The notes under the pieces: generated by a model
Databases searched by the model: none
The model's input: the letters and a program-made list of their open reading frames with translations, nothing else
Told to the model about the DNA's origin: nothing
NCBI GenBank assembly: GCA_964434165.1
Contig: CAYSUS010000040.1
Location: 3,015-67,014 of the forward strand
From: CAYSUS01 sp964434165
GTDB lineage: Bacteria; Planctomycetota; Planctomycetia; Pirellulales; Thermoguttaceae
Reading direction: 5' to 3'
DNA length: 64,000 nucleotides
Shown: positions 53,478-61,629 of the stretch, piece by piece
Position numbering within the stretch: position 1 is the first letter of the stretch
Layout of the letters: each line of letters begins with the position of its first letter
Program-made: the position numbers and the translations under genes

Positions 53478-54080
53478 TCACGCCTCCGCGTTGATGCCCG
53501 CCTCGATCAACCGTTCGAACAAGGTCCGATAGCGCCGGCGGTAGTCCCAGGCGATCCACGCGGCGTAGAGCATCCCGCCGAAACAGCCGAACGCCGTGGA
53601 ATAGGCGATGGCCACGGCGGCCCACGGCGTGTCGGGCTCGCCGAGCGCATGGCGGGCCTCGGAGTCGTCGAGCCGCGGCCGCGCGAGCCTCTCTTCCTGG
53701 ACCTCACCCGGCGGGCCGTTGCCGGCCTGCTCGGCCGAGGACGCCGTCGTCCGAGGGACTGCGACCGAGGGACTGCGGGAAGGCAGCGCACTCCCCCCGG
53801 CCGTCGCGCCGGCATCGCCGCTCGCGCCCCGTCGCGGTCGAGCGCTCAGGTCGGGCAAGGGCTCTCGCGGCACGGGCTCGTCTCCCACGGTGATACGGTA
53901 GCTCCGCAGGTCCCACAGTTCGGGCGGCACGTCGCTCTCGATGGGCTCTCCTTCGAGAAGCGCCTCGACGTTTTCGGGGTCCAGTTGGATGTGATACCTC
54001 CAGCCGCCCTCCTCCAGGGGCTCCCACCCGGGCTCCACGCCCACCACCGAGGCCGCGAGCAGGGCAAGGGTTGTGATCAT
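53478..54080 (-). CDS. Exported single-helix membrane protein
   Basis: A 200-residue protein from ATG 54080 (GGAG about 8 bases upstream) with a short hydrophobic signal MITTLALLAASVVGVEPGW. The mature part begins EEGGWRYHIQLDPENVEAL, then SYRITVGDEPVPREPLPDL, a small extracytoplasmic segment. A Pro/Ser/Arg-rich linker follows, and one hydrophobic helix near the C-terminus (TPWAAVAIAYSTAFGCFGG, residues about 152-175) ends in WDYRRRYRTLFERL. The shape resembles small envelope proteins of Planctomycetes; no family is recognised. The stop is only 5 bases from the stop of the convergent YhaN-like gene. Confidence 0.65.
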   Translation of the reverse strand: MITTLALLAASVVGVEPGWEPLEEGGWRYHIQLDPENVEALLEGEPIESDVPPELWDLRSYRITVGDEPVPREPLPDLSARPRRGASGDAGATAGGSALPSRSPSVAVPRTTASSAEQAGNGPPGEVQEERLARPRLDDSEARHALGEPDTPWAAVAIAYSTAFGCFGGMLYAAWIAWDYRRRYRTLFERLIEAGINAEA

Positions 54081-54152
54081 GGCGTGCTCCGGGCGGGAAC
54101 TGCATTGGGAAGGCAGGTGATCAACCGGGGGCGAAGCTCCTCGGGCTGGCAG

Positions 54153-54185
54153 GACTTCCGAAGTCCTGAAGGCCTCGAGAGTCTG
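54153..54185. repeat. 33-nt double-palindrome repeat, copy 5
   Basis: GGACTTCCGAAGTCC (54153-54167, a perfect 7-bp inverted repeat around one base), TGA, then AGGCCTCGAGAGTCT (54171-54185). Confidence 0.8.
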
Positions 54186-54243
54186 ACCTGGGTCTCACTC
54201 TTGATCCTATCGGGGCCGGGCGGCTTCCGTAAAGCGGCTGCGG

Positions 54244-54277
54244 AGACATCCGACAGTCTTCGAGACTACGGATGTCT
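54244..54277. repeat. 33-nt double-palindrome repeat, copy 6 (diverged)
   Basis: AGACATCCGACAGTCT (54244-54259, one extra base), TCG, then AGACTACGGATGTCT (54263-54277). The two halves keep the family's layout but several palindrome pairs are lost. Confidence 0.6.
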
Positions 54278-54391
54278 GATCCGTATCGCGGCGGCACGGG
54301 CCTTTTTCCCTTGCACCTCCCGCCGAGGGAGGGCAGAATGCTGGGACCCTGCCGTGCAGTCCCGCCTTCCCCTTTCCCGCCAGCGCCGTCC

Positions 54392-55363
54392 ATGTCTTCC
54401 AGCCCCGGCACGTTGAAGAAGTGGCTCGTGGTCGTCGCCAAGGTGGCGATCGTGGCCCTGGTGCTGTGGTTCGTGCGCAAGACGCTGGTCGATGCGTTTG
54501 CCCAATTGGGCAGGCACTCCTGGAGTTTTCACCCCGGATGGTTGATCGCGTCGGGCGTCACCTATCTCGTGGGACTGCTGCCTGCGGCATTGTACTGGCA
54601 TCACCTGCTCCTTGTGCTCGGACAGAGCCCGCGCCTGAGTGAGAGCATCCGCGCCTATTACATCAGCCATCTGGGCAAGTACGTGCCGGGCAAGGCGATG
54701 GTGCTGATCCTGCGCGCGGGCCTGATTCGGAGCGGGCGGGTAAGCACGGCCGTGGCCGCCGTGAGTACGTTCCCGGAGACCCTCACGATGATGGCGGTGG
54801 GCGCCTTTCTGGCGGCGGCCGTCCTCATCGTCCAGTACCATGAACAGGCCCTGCTGACGGCCTCCGCGGCCGGACTGATGGTCGTCTCGGGCCTGCCCAC
54901 CGTGCCGCCCGTGTTCCGGTTCCTGGCCCGCCTGGCCGGCATCGGGCGGAACGACCCCGACCTGCGCGAGCAGCTGGCACGTTTTCGCCTGGCCACGCTC
55001 CTGGCCGGTTGGGCCTACATGACGGTCTGCTGGGTCGTGCTCGGGGCGAGCTTCTGGATGGTGCTCGAAGGAATGGGAGTCGGCGACCTCGACCCGCTGG
55101 CCGACTTGCCCCTCTATACGGCCGCCGTCGCGCTGGCCTTGGTGGCTGGGTTTGTCTCGTTCGTGCCCGGCGGGGCCATCGTGCGCGAAGCCGTGCTGGC
55201 CCAGTTCCTCGTGCCCCATTTCGGCGAGGTGGTGGCGGTCGTCAGCGCCCTGGTCCTCCGCCTGGTGTGGCTGGTGGCGGAGCTGTTGATTTCAGGTATC
55301 CTGTATTTGAGAGGGGCGCGGGTTTCCGCCGCCGCGCGGGTTGCCGCCCAGCGCATCTTCTGA
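54392..55363 (+). CDS. Lysylphosphatidylglycerol synthase-TM/AglD-like membrane protein
   Basis: A 323-residue membrane protein; ATG 54392 (MSSSPGTLKKWLVVVAKVAI) is preferred, though no clear ribosome site is present and an ATG at 54338 is possible. Around eight hydrophobic helices carry the family motifs YYISHLGKYVPGKAMVLI (the G-K-Y-x-P-G-K core) and FVSFVPGGAIVREAVLAQFL. This is the LPG_synthase_TM/UPF0104 family, seen in flippase-like and lipid-linked sugar pathways. The following genes (GT2 transferase, PMT-like membrane transferase) make a lipid-linked glycan role likely. Aminoacylation of lipids is not indicated because the synthetase domain is absent. Confidence 0.78.
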   Translation: MSSSPGTLKKWLVVVAKVAIVALVLWFVRKTLVDAFAQLGRHSWSFHPGWLIASGVTYLVGLLPAALYWHHLLLVLGQSPRLSESIRAYYISHLGKYVPGKAMVLILRAGLIRSGRVSTAVAAVSTFPETLTMMAVGAFLAAAVLIVQYHEQALLTASAAGLMVVSGLPTVPPVFRFLARLAGIGRNDPDLREQLARFRLATLLAGWAYMTVCWVVLGASFWMVLEGMGVGDLDPLADLPLYTAAVALALVAGFVSFVPGGAIVREAVLAQFLVPHFGEVVAVVSALVLRLVWLVAELLISGILYLRGARVSAAARVAAQRIF

Positions 55364-55372
55364 GGGCCACGC

Positions 55373-56380
55373 ATGCTTTCCATTGTCGTCCCCGTGTACA
55401 ACGAGCGCGAGAGTCTCGGGGCCCTCTTCGCCGAGATCTGTGCGGTCGCCCAGAGCGCGGGGTACGATCTCGACGTGGTATTCGTGGATGACGGGTCCGA
55501 GGACGGCTCGTGGCAGGTGATCCGCGACCTCGCCGCGCGGGACTCGCGGGTCCGCGGGGTCCGCTTTCGCCGCAACTTCGGCAAGGCGGCCGCCCTGGAC
55601 GCCGGCTTCGCCCACGCCCGGGGCGAGCTCGTCATGACCCTGGACGCGGACCTCCAGGACGACCCCCAAGAGATCCCCAAATTCCTCTGCGAGATGGACA
55701 CGGGACTCGACGTGGTCAGCGGGTGGAAGCAAGTCCGCCACGATCCGTGGCACAAGGTTGGGCCCTCGCGGATCTTCAACTGGATGGTCAGCCGGCTGAC
55801 CGGCGTGCATCTTCACGACCACAACTGCGGCTTCAAGTGCTACCGCCGCGAGATCTTCGACGAGGTGCGGCTCTACGGCGAGCTGCACCGCTTCGTGCCC
55901 GTGCTCGCCGCGGCCCGCGGGTTCAAGGTCGGCGAGGTGGTCGTCAACCACCGCCCGCGCAAGTTCGGCCGCTCCAAGTACGGGGTGTTTCGCATCGTCA
56001 AGGGATTCCTCGACCTTCTGACGGTCAAGTTCCTCACCGGGTTCGGCCAGCGTCCGCAGCACGTGCTCGGCACGCTCGGACTGCTCTGCTTCCTGCTGGG
56101 CGCGGTGCTCTTGGTGTATCTGACGGGCTACTGGGTCGTGGCGCAGCTATACCCCGGCATGGACCTCCTGCCGCTGCATCAGCGCCCCCTGGTGATCTAC
56201 TCCGTGGGCCTCGTGCTGATGGGCGGGCAGTTCATGTCGATCGGCTTCATCGCCGAGCTGGTCACCGCCTACCACGGCAGCAACGGCAAGCGATTCTACT
56301 CCGTCGCCGAGCGGACCCCGCGTCCCACCGAATCCTCCGCACCGACCGACCCTAGCCAAGGCCCTCCGGAGAGCGTATGA
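55373..56380 (+). CDS. Dolichol-phosphate-mannose-synthase-like GT2 glycosyltransferase
   Basis: A 335-residue protein from ATG 55373 (GAGGG about 5 bases upstream). The GT-A fold has LSIVVPVYNERESLGALF, VVFVDDGSEDGSWQVI, FRRNFGKAAALDAGFAHA and the D-x-D metal site LDADLQDDPQEIPKF near residue 91. HDHNCGFKCYRREIFDEV and RKFGRSKYGVFRIVKG complete the DPM/ArnC-type acceptor site. Two C-terminal hydrophobic helices (about 235-305) anchor it. It would load a sugar from a nucleotide-sugar onto a polyprenyl phosphate carrier, for use by the next gene. Its stop overlaps that gene's start by four bases. Confidence 0.88.
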   Translation: MLSIVVPVYNERESLGALFAEICAVAQSAGYDLDVVFVDDGSEDGSWQVIRDLAARDSRVRGVRFRRNFGKAAALDAGFAHARGELVMTLDADLQDDPQEIPKFLCEMDTGLDVVSGWKQVRHDPWHKVGPSRIFNWMVSRLTGVHLHDHNCGFKCYRREIFDEVRLYGELHRFVPVLAAARGFKVGEVVVNHRPRKFGRSKYGVFRIVKGFLDLLTVKFLTGFGQRPQHVLGTLGLLCFLLGAVLLVYLTGYWVVAQLYPGMDLLPLHQRPLVIYSVGLVLMGGQFMSIGFIAELVTAYHGSNGKRFYSVAERTPRPTESSAPTDPSQGPPESV

Positions 56381-57981
56381 ACGGCACCATCGACACCGCA
56401 TCCAACGAGCGTCGCCGAAGCCTGTACTGGATCCTCATCCTCGCCGGCACCGGTCTGGTGCTCGGCCGCGTCCTGGCCGTGGACTCGGTGGACATGCTCC
56501 ACGTATATCGAAGCCGCCTGAAATCCTTCGATAAGGAGGTCCAGAAAAAGGCGGGCTCGCTGGTTGAAAAGGGGCTCTCCGGCGAGGAGCTCGAGCTGGC
56601 CGTCGAGGACTTCAAGAGGCGATATCGCCGCGACCGGCTGAGCGTCGTGCGGCCGTTCCTCAGCGCGAACGACCGCAGCCGCTGGTGCACGATTCGGGCC
56701 CTGGTCGAACCGGAGATGTGGGTTTACGACGACGTGGAGGTGGACGGCCAGACCGCTCACCGCTGGGTCCCATACGCGATCGACAAGGTCATCGACGAGC
56801 CGGGCTGGGACACGATCGACATGGTCAAGCACGACGACCAGGGCCGGGGCGGCCTGGGACCCGACGAGGGCCATTTGTATTCCAGCAAGCCGCCCTTGCT
56901 GCCCACGATCATGGCCGGCCAGTACTGGCTGTTGCATCGCTACGCCGATCTGAGCCTTGGAGAGCATCCCTACCTCGTCGGCCGAATCATGCTGATCACG
57001 TTCAACGTGATCCCGCTGCTGATCTACTTCGCCCTGTTGGCCCACCTGGCGGACCGGTTCGGCACGACCGACTGGGGCCGGATGTTCGTGGTGGCGGCCG
57101 GGGTCTTCGGGACGCTGCTGACGACCTTTGCCGTCGTGCTGAACAACCACCTCGTCGGCGCGGTCAGCGCGATGATCGCCCTGGCGGCGGCCGTGCCCGT
57201 CTGGCTCGACAACGACAAGCGATGGCACCATTTCGTCCTCGCCGGCTTGTTCGGGGCCTTTGCCGCGGCCAACGAGCTGCCGGCCCTTGCGTTCTTCGGC
57301 CTGGTGTCCCTGGGCCTGCTCTGGAAAGCCCCGCTGCGGACCCTGGCCATCTACACGCCAGCCGCGCTGGTCGTGGTCGCCGCCTCGCTCGGCACGAACT
57401 GGATCGCCCATGGGACGCTCAAACCGGCCTACGCGACCAAGACCGCGGTGACCGATGAGAACTGGTACGAATACGAGTACCGGCGCGGCGAGCGCGTGCT
57501 GGAGAGCTACTGGGCGAATCCGTCGGGCATCGACGAGGGGGAAACGTCGCGCACGACCTACGTCTTTCATTCGTTGATCGGACACCACGGTATCTTCTCC
57601 CTCACGCCCGTGTGGTTCCTGACCATCGTGGGGCTGGGCATCTGGCTCGTTCGGCCCCAGGACCCGCGGCTCCGCTGGATGGCCGTGCTGATCGCCGTCA
57701 CCTCAGTGGTTTGCCTCGTCTTCTACCTCCTGATCGTCACCGAGATGAACTATGGCGGCATGTCGGCCGGTTTCCGATGGATGTTCTGGTTCGCTCCGCT
57801 GTGGCTGGTCGGAATGATCCCGGCCGCGGACTGGATGTCCCGGTGGCGGTGCACCCGCGGTCTGGCGATCATCTTCCTCGCGCTCTCGACCATGTCGGTC
57901 GCCTACCCCACGTGGAACCCGTGGACCAACCCCTGGCTCTACAACTTCATGGAGACCACGGGCTGGCTTCAGACGCCGTAG
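56377..57981 (+). CDS. Multi-pass membrane glycosyltransferase-like protein (GT39/PMT-like)
   Basis: A 534-residue membrane protein from ATG 56377, overlapping the GT2 stop. Helix 1 (about residues 17-35) is followed by a charged loop with a helical part (KSFDKEVQKKAGSLVEKGL) and YSSKPPLLPTIMAGQYWLL, which resembles the Asp/Glu loop site of PMT-type transferases. About ten further helices follow, with QYWLL, NNHLVGAVSAMIALAAAVP and FRWMFWFAPLWLVGMIPA. This matches the C-type glycosyltransferases that take sugars from lipid carriers. Together with the GT2 enzyme and the flippase-like protein it forms a three-gene lipid-linked glycosylation module; the acceptor is unknown. Confidence 0.72.
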   Translation: MNGTIDTASNERRRSLYWILILAGTGLVLGRVLAVDSVDMLHVYRSRLKSFDKEVQKKAGSLVEKGLSGEELELAVEDFKRRYRRDRLSVVRPFLSANDRSRWCTIRALVEPEMWVYDDVEVDGQTAHRWVPYAIDKVIDEPGWDTIDMVKHDDQGRGGLGPDEGHLYSSKPPLLPTIMAGQYWLLHRYADLSLGEHPYLVGRIMLITFNVIPLLIYFALLAHLADRFGTTDWGRMFVVAAGVFGTLLTTFAVVLNNHLVGAVSAMIALAAAVPVWLDNDKRWHHFVLAGLFGAFAAANELPALAFFGLVSLGLLWKAPLRTLAIYTPAALVVVAASLGTNWIAHGTLKPAYATKTAVTDENWYEYEYRRGERVLESYWANPSGIDEGETSRTTYVFHSLIGHHGIFSLTPVWFLTIVGLGIWLVRPQDPRLRWMAVLIAVTSVVCLVFYLLIVTEMNYGGMSAGFRWMFWFAPLWLVGMIPAADWMSRWRCTRGLAIIFLALSTMSVAYPTWNPWTNPWLYNFMETTGWLQTP

Positions 57982-58204
57982 GGCTGAGCTACTCCATGAT
58001 CCATTGAGGCGGCGGGCTTGCCCGCGCGCCCGTTGTTCGACCAATGCTCGGCGCACTCGCTTCCCTCCGGCCTCGCCGGCACGGCCTTGCACTTGGCAGC
58101 TTCTCCCTCCCGTGGTTGCCGTCCCATGCCGATACTGTTGCTAGATGCTTCCGGAGCATGCCCCGAGAGAGCTTAACCATACCCCCCGGGAAAGGGATCC
58201 ACGG

Positions 58205-58543
58205 ATGGTTCAGATGCGGCGTGTGATGCGGGCGATCGTTTGGCGGTGGCGGGGCGACCTGGACCGAACGGCAAGGCGCATCGCCGCGCACTGCCGCGCC
58301 GAAGCCGCTCGGACCATGTGGCCCGGCCTGGGAGACATGACCCTCGACCAGGCCCGCGGCTACGCCTGGGCCAGGGCCGTCCTGCCGGTGCAGCGGCAGG
58401 CCGCGGCGCTGGTCCGCTCGGGGCAACTGCCCGAGGAATGCCGGGAGGAAGCCGCGCACCAAGCGGTCAGCCTGCTGGTGACCCAACTGGCTCGATGCCG
58501 GGCCCGGGGCCGACCGGCAGGAGAACGCCGCAAGGCCGCTTGA
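58205..58543 (+). CDS. Small Arg/Ala-rich hypothetical protein
   Basis: A 112-residue protein from ATG 58205 (AGGG about 9 bases upstream; ATG 58214 is an alternative). It is strongly basic and Ala-rich, predicted to be almost all helix: MVQMRRVMRAIVWRWRG, LDRTARRIAAHCRAEAARTMW, then AAHQAVSLLVTQLARCRARG. Three Cys are present. I recognise no family. It could be a nucleic-acid-binding or regulatory helical protein. The next small gene (58693) lies 150 bases on and the two may be related. Confidence 0.5.
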   Translation: MVQMRRVMRAIVWRWRGDLDRTARRIAAHCRAEAARTMWPGLGDMTLDQARGYAWARAVLPVQRQAAALVRSGQLPEECREEAAHQAVSLLVTQLARCRARGRPAGERRKAA

Positions 58544-58692
58544 TGTGGCCAGGGCGGCTGCGCGCTCACCCGGCGTGTTCTATGGTTGCAGAGGAAGCGA
58601 GCACGGTCCCGCAATGCCGAGGCCAAACCACCCGCCGGAAGCCCCCCTAATCATGCATGCGGCTTCCCCCATCCACCAACGAGAGCGAAGCC

Positions 58693-59013
58693 ATGCCAAG
58701 CCCTGAGATTCACGACCCCGCCGCAGCCTGCACTCGGATTTCGGCCAACCAGATCCGCATTGACCGCGCGGCCGACGCGCTGCTCTCTCACCTCGATGCA
58801 CTCGTCCAAACCGCCATCGAGGAGGACTGGTCCGGCGTGGCGCGCGAGTCCGAGGCCCTGGCCGAACAGAGTCGGGCCGCCGGGCATCGTGCGGTCAGCG
58901 CCCTGGCCAAGCGCGTCTGTCACGAGGCCCACCAGCCCCAGAACGCCACCGGCATCCGCCGCAGCCTGATCCGGCTGATCGGCACGTGCGGCCGGGTGTC
59001 CGAGCGAGGCTGA
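58693..59013 (+). CDS. Small helical hypothetical protein
   Basis: A 106-residue protein from ATG 58693 (GAGAG about 5 bases upstream). It is mainly helical: RISANQIRIDRAADALLSHL, DALVQTAIEEDWSGVARES, EALAEQSRAAGHRAVSALA, then KRVCHEAHQPQNATGIRRSL. The His of CHEAH and the helical bundle suggest a scaffold or phosphotransfer-like (Hpt) layout, but no partner kinase is nearby, so this is speculative. No family is recognised. It precedes the sugar cluster, which has its own promoter. Confidence 0.5.
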   Translation: MPSPEIHDPAAACTRISANQIRIDRAADALLSHLDALVQTAIEEDWSGVARESEALAEQSRAAGHRAVSALAKRVCHEAHQPQNATGIRRSLIRLIGTCGRVSERG

Positions 59014-59102
59014 CCCCTTGGATGCCGAGCCGGGCCTTGCCGGCCCGGTTCGAACAGCGCCGTCTTGCCGCCGGCTCGCATCGCTTCTCGCGGGCCGGAC
59101 GA

Positions 59103-59131
59103 TTGCTGACCGGCTCCGCTCCGGCTAGAAT
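59103..59131 (+). promoter_or_regulatory. Promoter of the phosphofructokinase gene
   Basis: TTGCTG (59103-59108) and TAGAAT (59126-59131) are 17 bases apart, about 53 bases before the start at 59185. Confidence 0.55.
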
Positions 59132-59184
59132 CCGGGTTTTTCGGCGACGCCCTCCCGGATAGGTCAGCAGTCCCGCGGCAAACC

Positions 59185-60525
59185 ATGAGCAGTCCAAGGA
59201 ACCTGGTGGTGGCCCAGAGCGGCGGGCCCACCTGCGTGATCAACAGCAGCCTGCGGGGCATCATTGAGGCCGCCCGCGAGTTCGACGCCATCGGCACCGT
59301 TTTCGGCGCCCGCCACGGGATCGAGGGGGTGCTCAAGGAGGAGTTGCTCGACCTCACCTCCCAGCCCCCCGAGGAGGTGGCCCTGCTGCGCACCACGCCG
59401 GTGGCCGGGTCAATTGGCACGTGCCGCTACAAACTCAAGGAGGCCCAGACTGAGGACTTCGACCGGGTGATCGAGGTCTTCAAGGCCCACCAGGTGGGGT
59501 ACTTCCTGTACATTGGCGGCAATGACTCGATGGACACGGCCAACAAGATCGCCCAGCTCGCGCATCAGCGCGGCCTGGACCTCGTGGCCGTGGGCGTGCC
59601 CAAGACGATCGACAACGACGTGGGCGACAGCCAGTTCAAGCTGATCGACCACACGCCTGGCTACGGTTCGGCGGCCAAGTACTGGATGCACATGGTGCAG
59701 AACGCCAACGAGGAAAACGGCGGCTCGTGCCCGGCCGATCCCGTCCTCGTGATGCAGGCCATGGGGCGCAAGATCGGCTTCATCCCCGCCGCTGCCCGCC
59801 TGGCCGACCCCGAGCGCCACTTGCCGCTGCTGATTTACCTGGCCGAGAGCTCCTGCACGCCCGAGCAGGTGGCCGACCAGGTGAACGACGTGCTTCGCGA
59901 GCACGGCCGCGCCATGGTCGTGGTGAGCGAGGGCTTCGACGTGGGCGGGCTGCCCGAGACCAAGGTTTTCGACCTGCCCGAGGTGAAAGCCTTTCTCCAG
60001 GCGGCCGACGTGCGCGACTCGTTCGGGCACAAGTCGTACGGCTCGGCCGCGGTGTCGGTGGCCCAGGCCCTGGTGAATTACCTCAACCGCGTGGGGCTTG
60101 CCGCCAAGGGCGCGGCGCGGGGAAACGTCGCGGGCACGGACCAGCGCCACTCGATGGCCTACGCCTCGACCGTGGACCTCGACGAAGCGTACCACGTGGG
60201 GCAAAAGGCCCTGCAGCTGGCCGCGGGCGGCGAGAGCGGCTTCATGGCCACCACGCTCCGCAGCCCGGGCTCAATCTACAGCGTCTACTACGACAAGGTC
60301 CCTCTGCCCGAAGTGGCCAATAGCGAGCGTGCGTTCCCCGCCGAGTGGATCGCGCCGGATGGCTGCGACGTGACCGACGCCTTTATGCGCTACGCCCGGC
60401 CGCTGATCGGCGACGACATGCTCACGCTGCCGATGATCGACGGGCGCCAGCGCCTCACCCGCTTCGAGCCGATCTACGCGGCGCAGACGCTGCCGAAGTA
60501 CGTTCCCCAGGCGGACCGGAAGTAG
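59185..60525 (+). CDS. Pyrophosphate-type 6-phosphofructokinase
   Basis: A 446-residue protein from ATG 59185. The N-terminus RNLVVAQSGGPTCVINSSLRG is the PFK phosphate-binding region. Two positions decide the phosphate donor: IGGNDSMDTA has Asp114 where ATP enzymes have Gly, and GVPKTIDNDVG has Lys140, both typical of PPi-dependent PFKs. The sugar-phosphate motif MGRKIGFIPAAARLAD follows. It reversibly phosphorylates fructose 6-phosphate, allowing glycolysis to run on PPi and to reverse. The length matches PPi-PFK. It leads a same-strand cluster with a HAD hydrolase, 6-phosphogluconate dehydrogenase and an SDR. Confidence 0.85.
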   Translation: MSSPRNLVVAQSGGPTCVINSSLRGIIEAAREFDAIGTVFGARHGIEGVLKEELLDLTSQPPEEVALLRTTPVAGSIGTCRYKLKEAQTEDFDRVIEVFKAHQVGYFLYIGGNDSMDTANKIAQLAHQRGLDLVAVGVPKTIDNDVGDSQFKLIDHTPGYGSAAKYWMHMVQNANEENGGSCPADPVLVMQAMGRKIGFIPAAARLADPERHLPLLIYLAESSCTPEQVADQVNDVLREHGRAMVVVSEGFDVGGLPETKVFDLPEVKAFLQAADVRDSFGHKSYGSAAVSVAQALVNYLNRVGLAAKGAARGNVAGTDQRHSMAYASTVDLDEAYHVGQKALQLAAGGESGFMATTLRSPGSIYSVYYDKVPLPEVANSERAFPAEWIAPDGCDVTDAFMRYARPLIGDDMLTLPMIDGRQRLTRFEPIYAAQTLPKYVPQADRK

Positions 60526-60581
60526 GGCTGTCCCCTTCGCCATGACCGGCGCACCTCGAGAACCACCCCCGCGACAACGCC

Positions 60582-61448
60582 ATGTTTGACCTGACCCCCA
60601 AGCACGAGTTCCTCGTCGGCATCGATTCCGACGGCTGCGCCTTCGACACGATGGAGCTGAAGCACAAGGAGTGCTTCATTCCCAACATCATCAATCACTG
60701 GGAGCTCCAGGGCGTGAGCAAGTACGCCCGGGAAGCCGCCGAGTTCGTCAATCTCTACTCGAAGAGCCGGGGGGTGAACCGCTTTCCCGCCCTGGTCGAG
60801 GCCCTGGAGTGGCTCCGGAGGCGCCCCGAAGTGAAAGCCCGGGGCGTGAAGATCGAGATCCCCGAGTCGCTCCGCGCGTGGATCAGGGAGGAGACCAAGC
60901 TCGGCAACCCGGCGCTGGAGGCGAAGGTGGCGGCCGACGGCGATGCCGACCTGAAGAAGACGCTGGCCTGGTCCAAGGCGGTCAACGCGTCGGTCGCCGG
61001 CATGGTGCGGGGCGTGCCGCCGTTCCCCTTCGTGCGCGAGAGCCTCCAGAAACTCCAGGGCAAGGCCGACGCCCTGGTGGTCTCGGCGACGCCGCAGGAG
61101 GCCTTGGTCCGCGAGTGGGAGGAGCACGACCTCACGCAGTACGTGGTCGCGATCTGCGGCCAGGAGATCGGCACCAAGAAGGAGTCGCTCGCCGTGGCGG
61201 CGAAGTACGGAGTGGGCAAGGCCCTGATGATCGGCGACGCGCCAGGCGACTACAAGGCCGCCCAGGCGAACCACACGCTGTTCTTCCCCATCAACCCCGG
61301 CAATGAAGAGGCGAGCTGGAAGCGGTTTTACGAGGAGGGCATCGAGCGGTTCCTGTCGGGCACCTTTGACCTGGCCTATCAGCAGGCCCTCCTGGACGAG
61401 TTCGACAGCTACCTGCCCGAGCGGCCGCCCTGGCCGGTGGACGCGTAG
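60582..61448 (+). CDS. HAD-superfamily hydrolase
   Basis: A 288-residue protein from ATG 60582. Motif I is GIDSDGCAFDTMEL with nucleophile Asp15 and Asp17; the motif II region is LVVSATPQEALV; the conserved Lys is in GTKKESLAVAA; and motif IV is MIGDAPGDYKAAQ with the acidic pair. The helical cap lies between, around residues 30-140. It is probably a phosphatase for a sugar phosphate or other small metabolite, but the substrate cannot be named. The gene is 56 bases after the phosphofructokinase and upstream of gnd, which suggests a carbohydrate phosphate substrate. No secretion signal. Confidence 0.8.
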   Translation: MFDLTPKHEFLVGIDSDGCAFDTMELKHKECFIPNIINHWELQGVSKYAREAAEFVNLYSKSRGVNRFPALVEALEWLRRRPEVKARGVKIEIPESLRAWIREETKLGNPALEAKVAADGDADLKKTLAWSKAVNASVAGMVRGVPPFPFVRESLQKLQGKADALVVSATPQEALVREWEEHDLTQYVVAICGQEIGTKKESLAVAAKYGVGKALMIGDAPGDYKAAQANHTLFFPINPGNEEASWKRFYEEGIERFLSGTFDLAYQQALLDEFDSYLPERPPWPVDA

Positions 61449-61475
61449 TCCCCATCGCCGCCTCCCCTCGCCTAG

Positions 61476-61573
61476 AAGCCCGAAGCGTCCGCGAGGGGAT
61501 CACGGCAAACCGGTGTTTTCTTACTCGTGCTTCGGGCTTGTACACTGAGTCCCTCGCTGACGCTTCGGGCTTC
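61476..61573. repeat. GAAGCCCG-type hairpin repeat (long copy)
   Basis: The left arm at 61476-61500 and the right arm at 61550-61573 are inverted copies that match at about 23 of 24 positions; the core of the right arm is CCCTCGCTGACGCTTCGGG. A shorter copy of the right arm's core (GCTTCGGGCTT) is nested at 61529-61539. The fold would be a very stable hairpin between the HAD gene and gnd. TACACT (61541-61546), with TTCTTA 17 bases upstream, lies inside the loop and could be a gnd promoter. Confidence 0.75.
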
Positions 61574-61629
61574 AACGCCAACGCCTGACGTTGCCAACAA
61601 CCGGATTCGATACGAAAGCGAAACCAACC

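Larger units (their letters stand above)
54081..54391. other. Divergent region holding two palindromic repeats
   Basis: No gene is seen in these 311 bases. They hold two 33-nt double-palindrome repeats (54153-54185 and 54244-54277), about 60 bases apart, between divergent gene starts. No convincing promoter was found for either gene. Confidence 0.6.
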
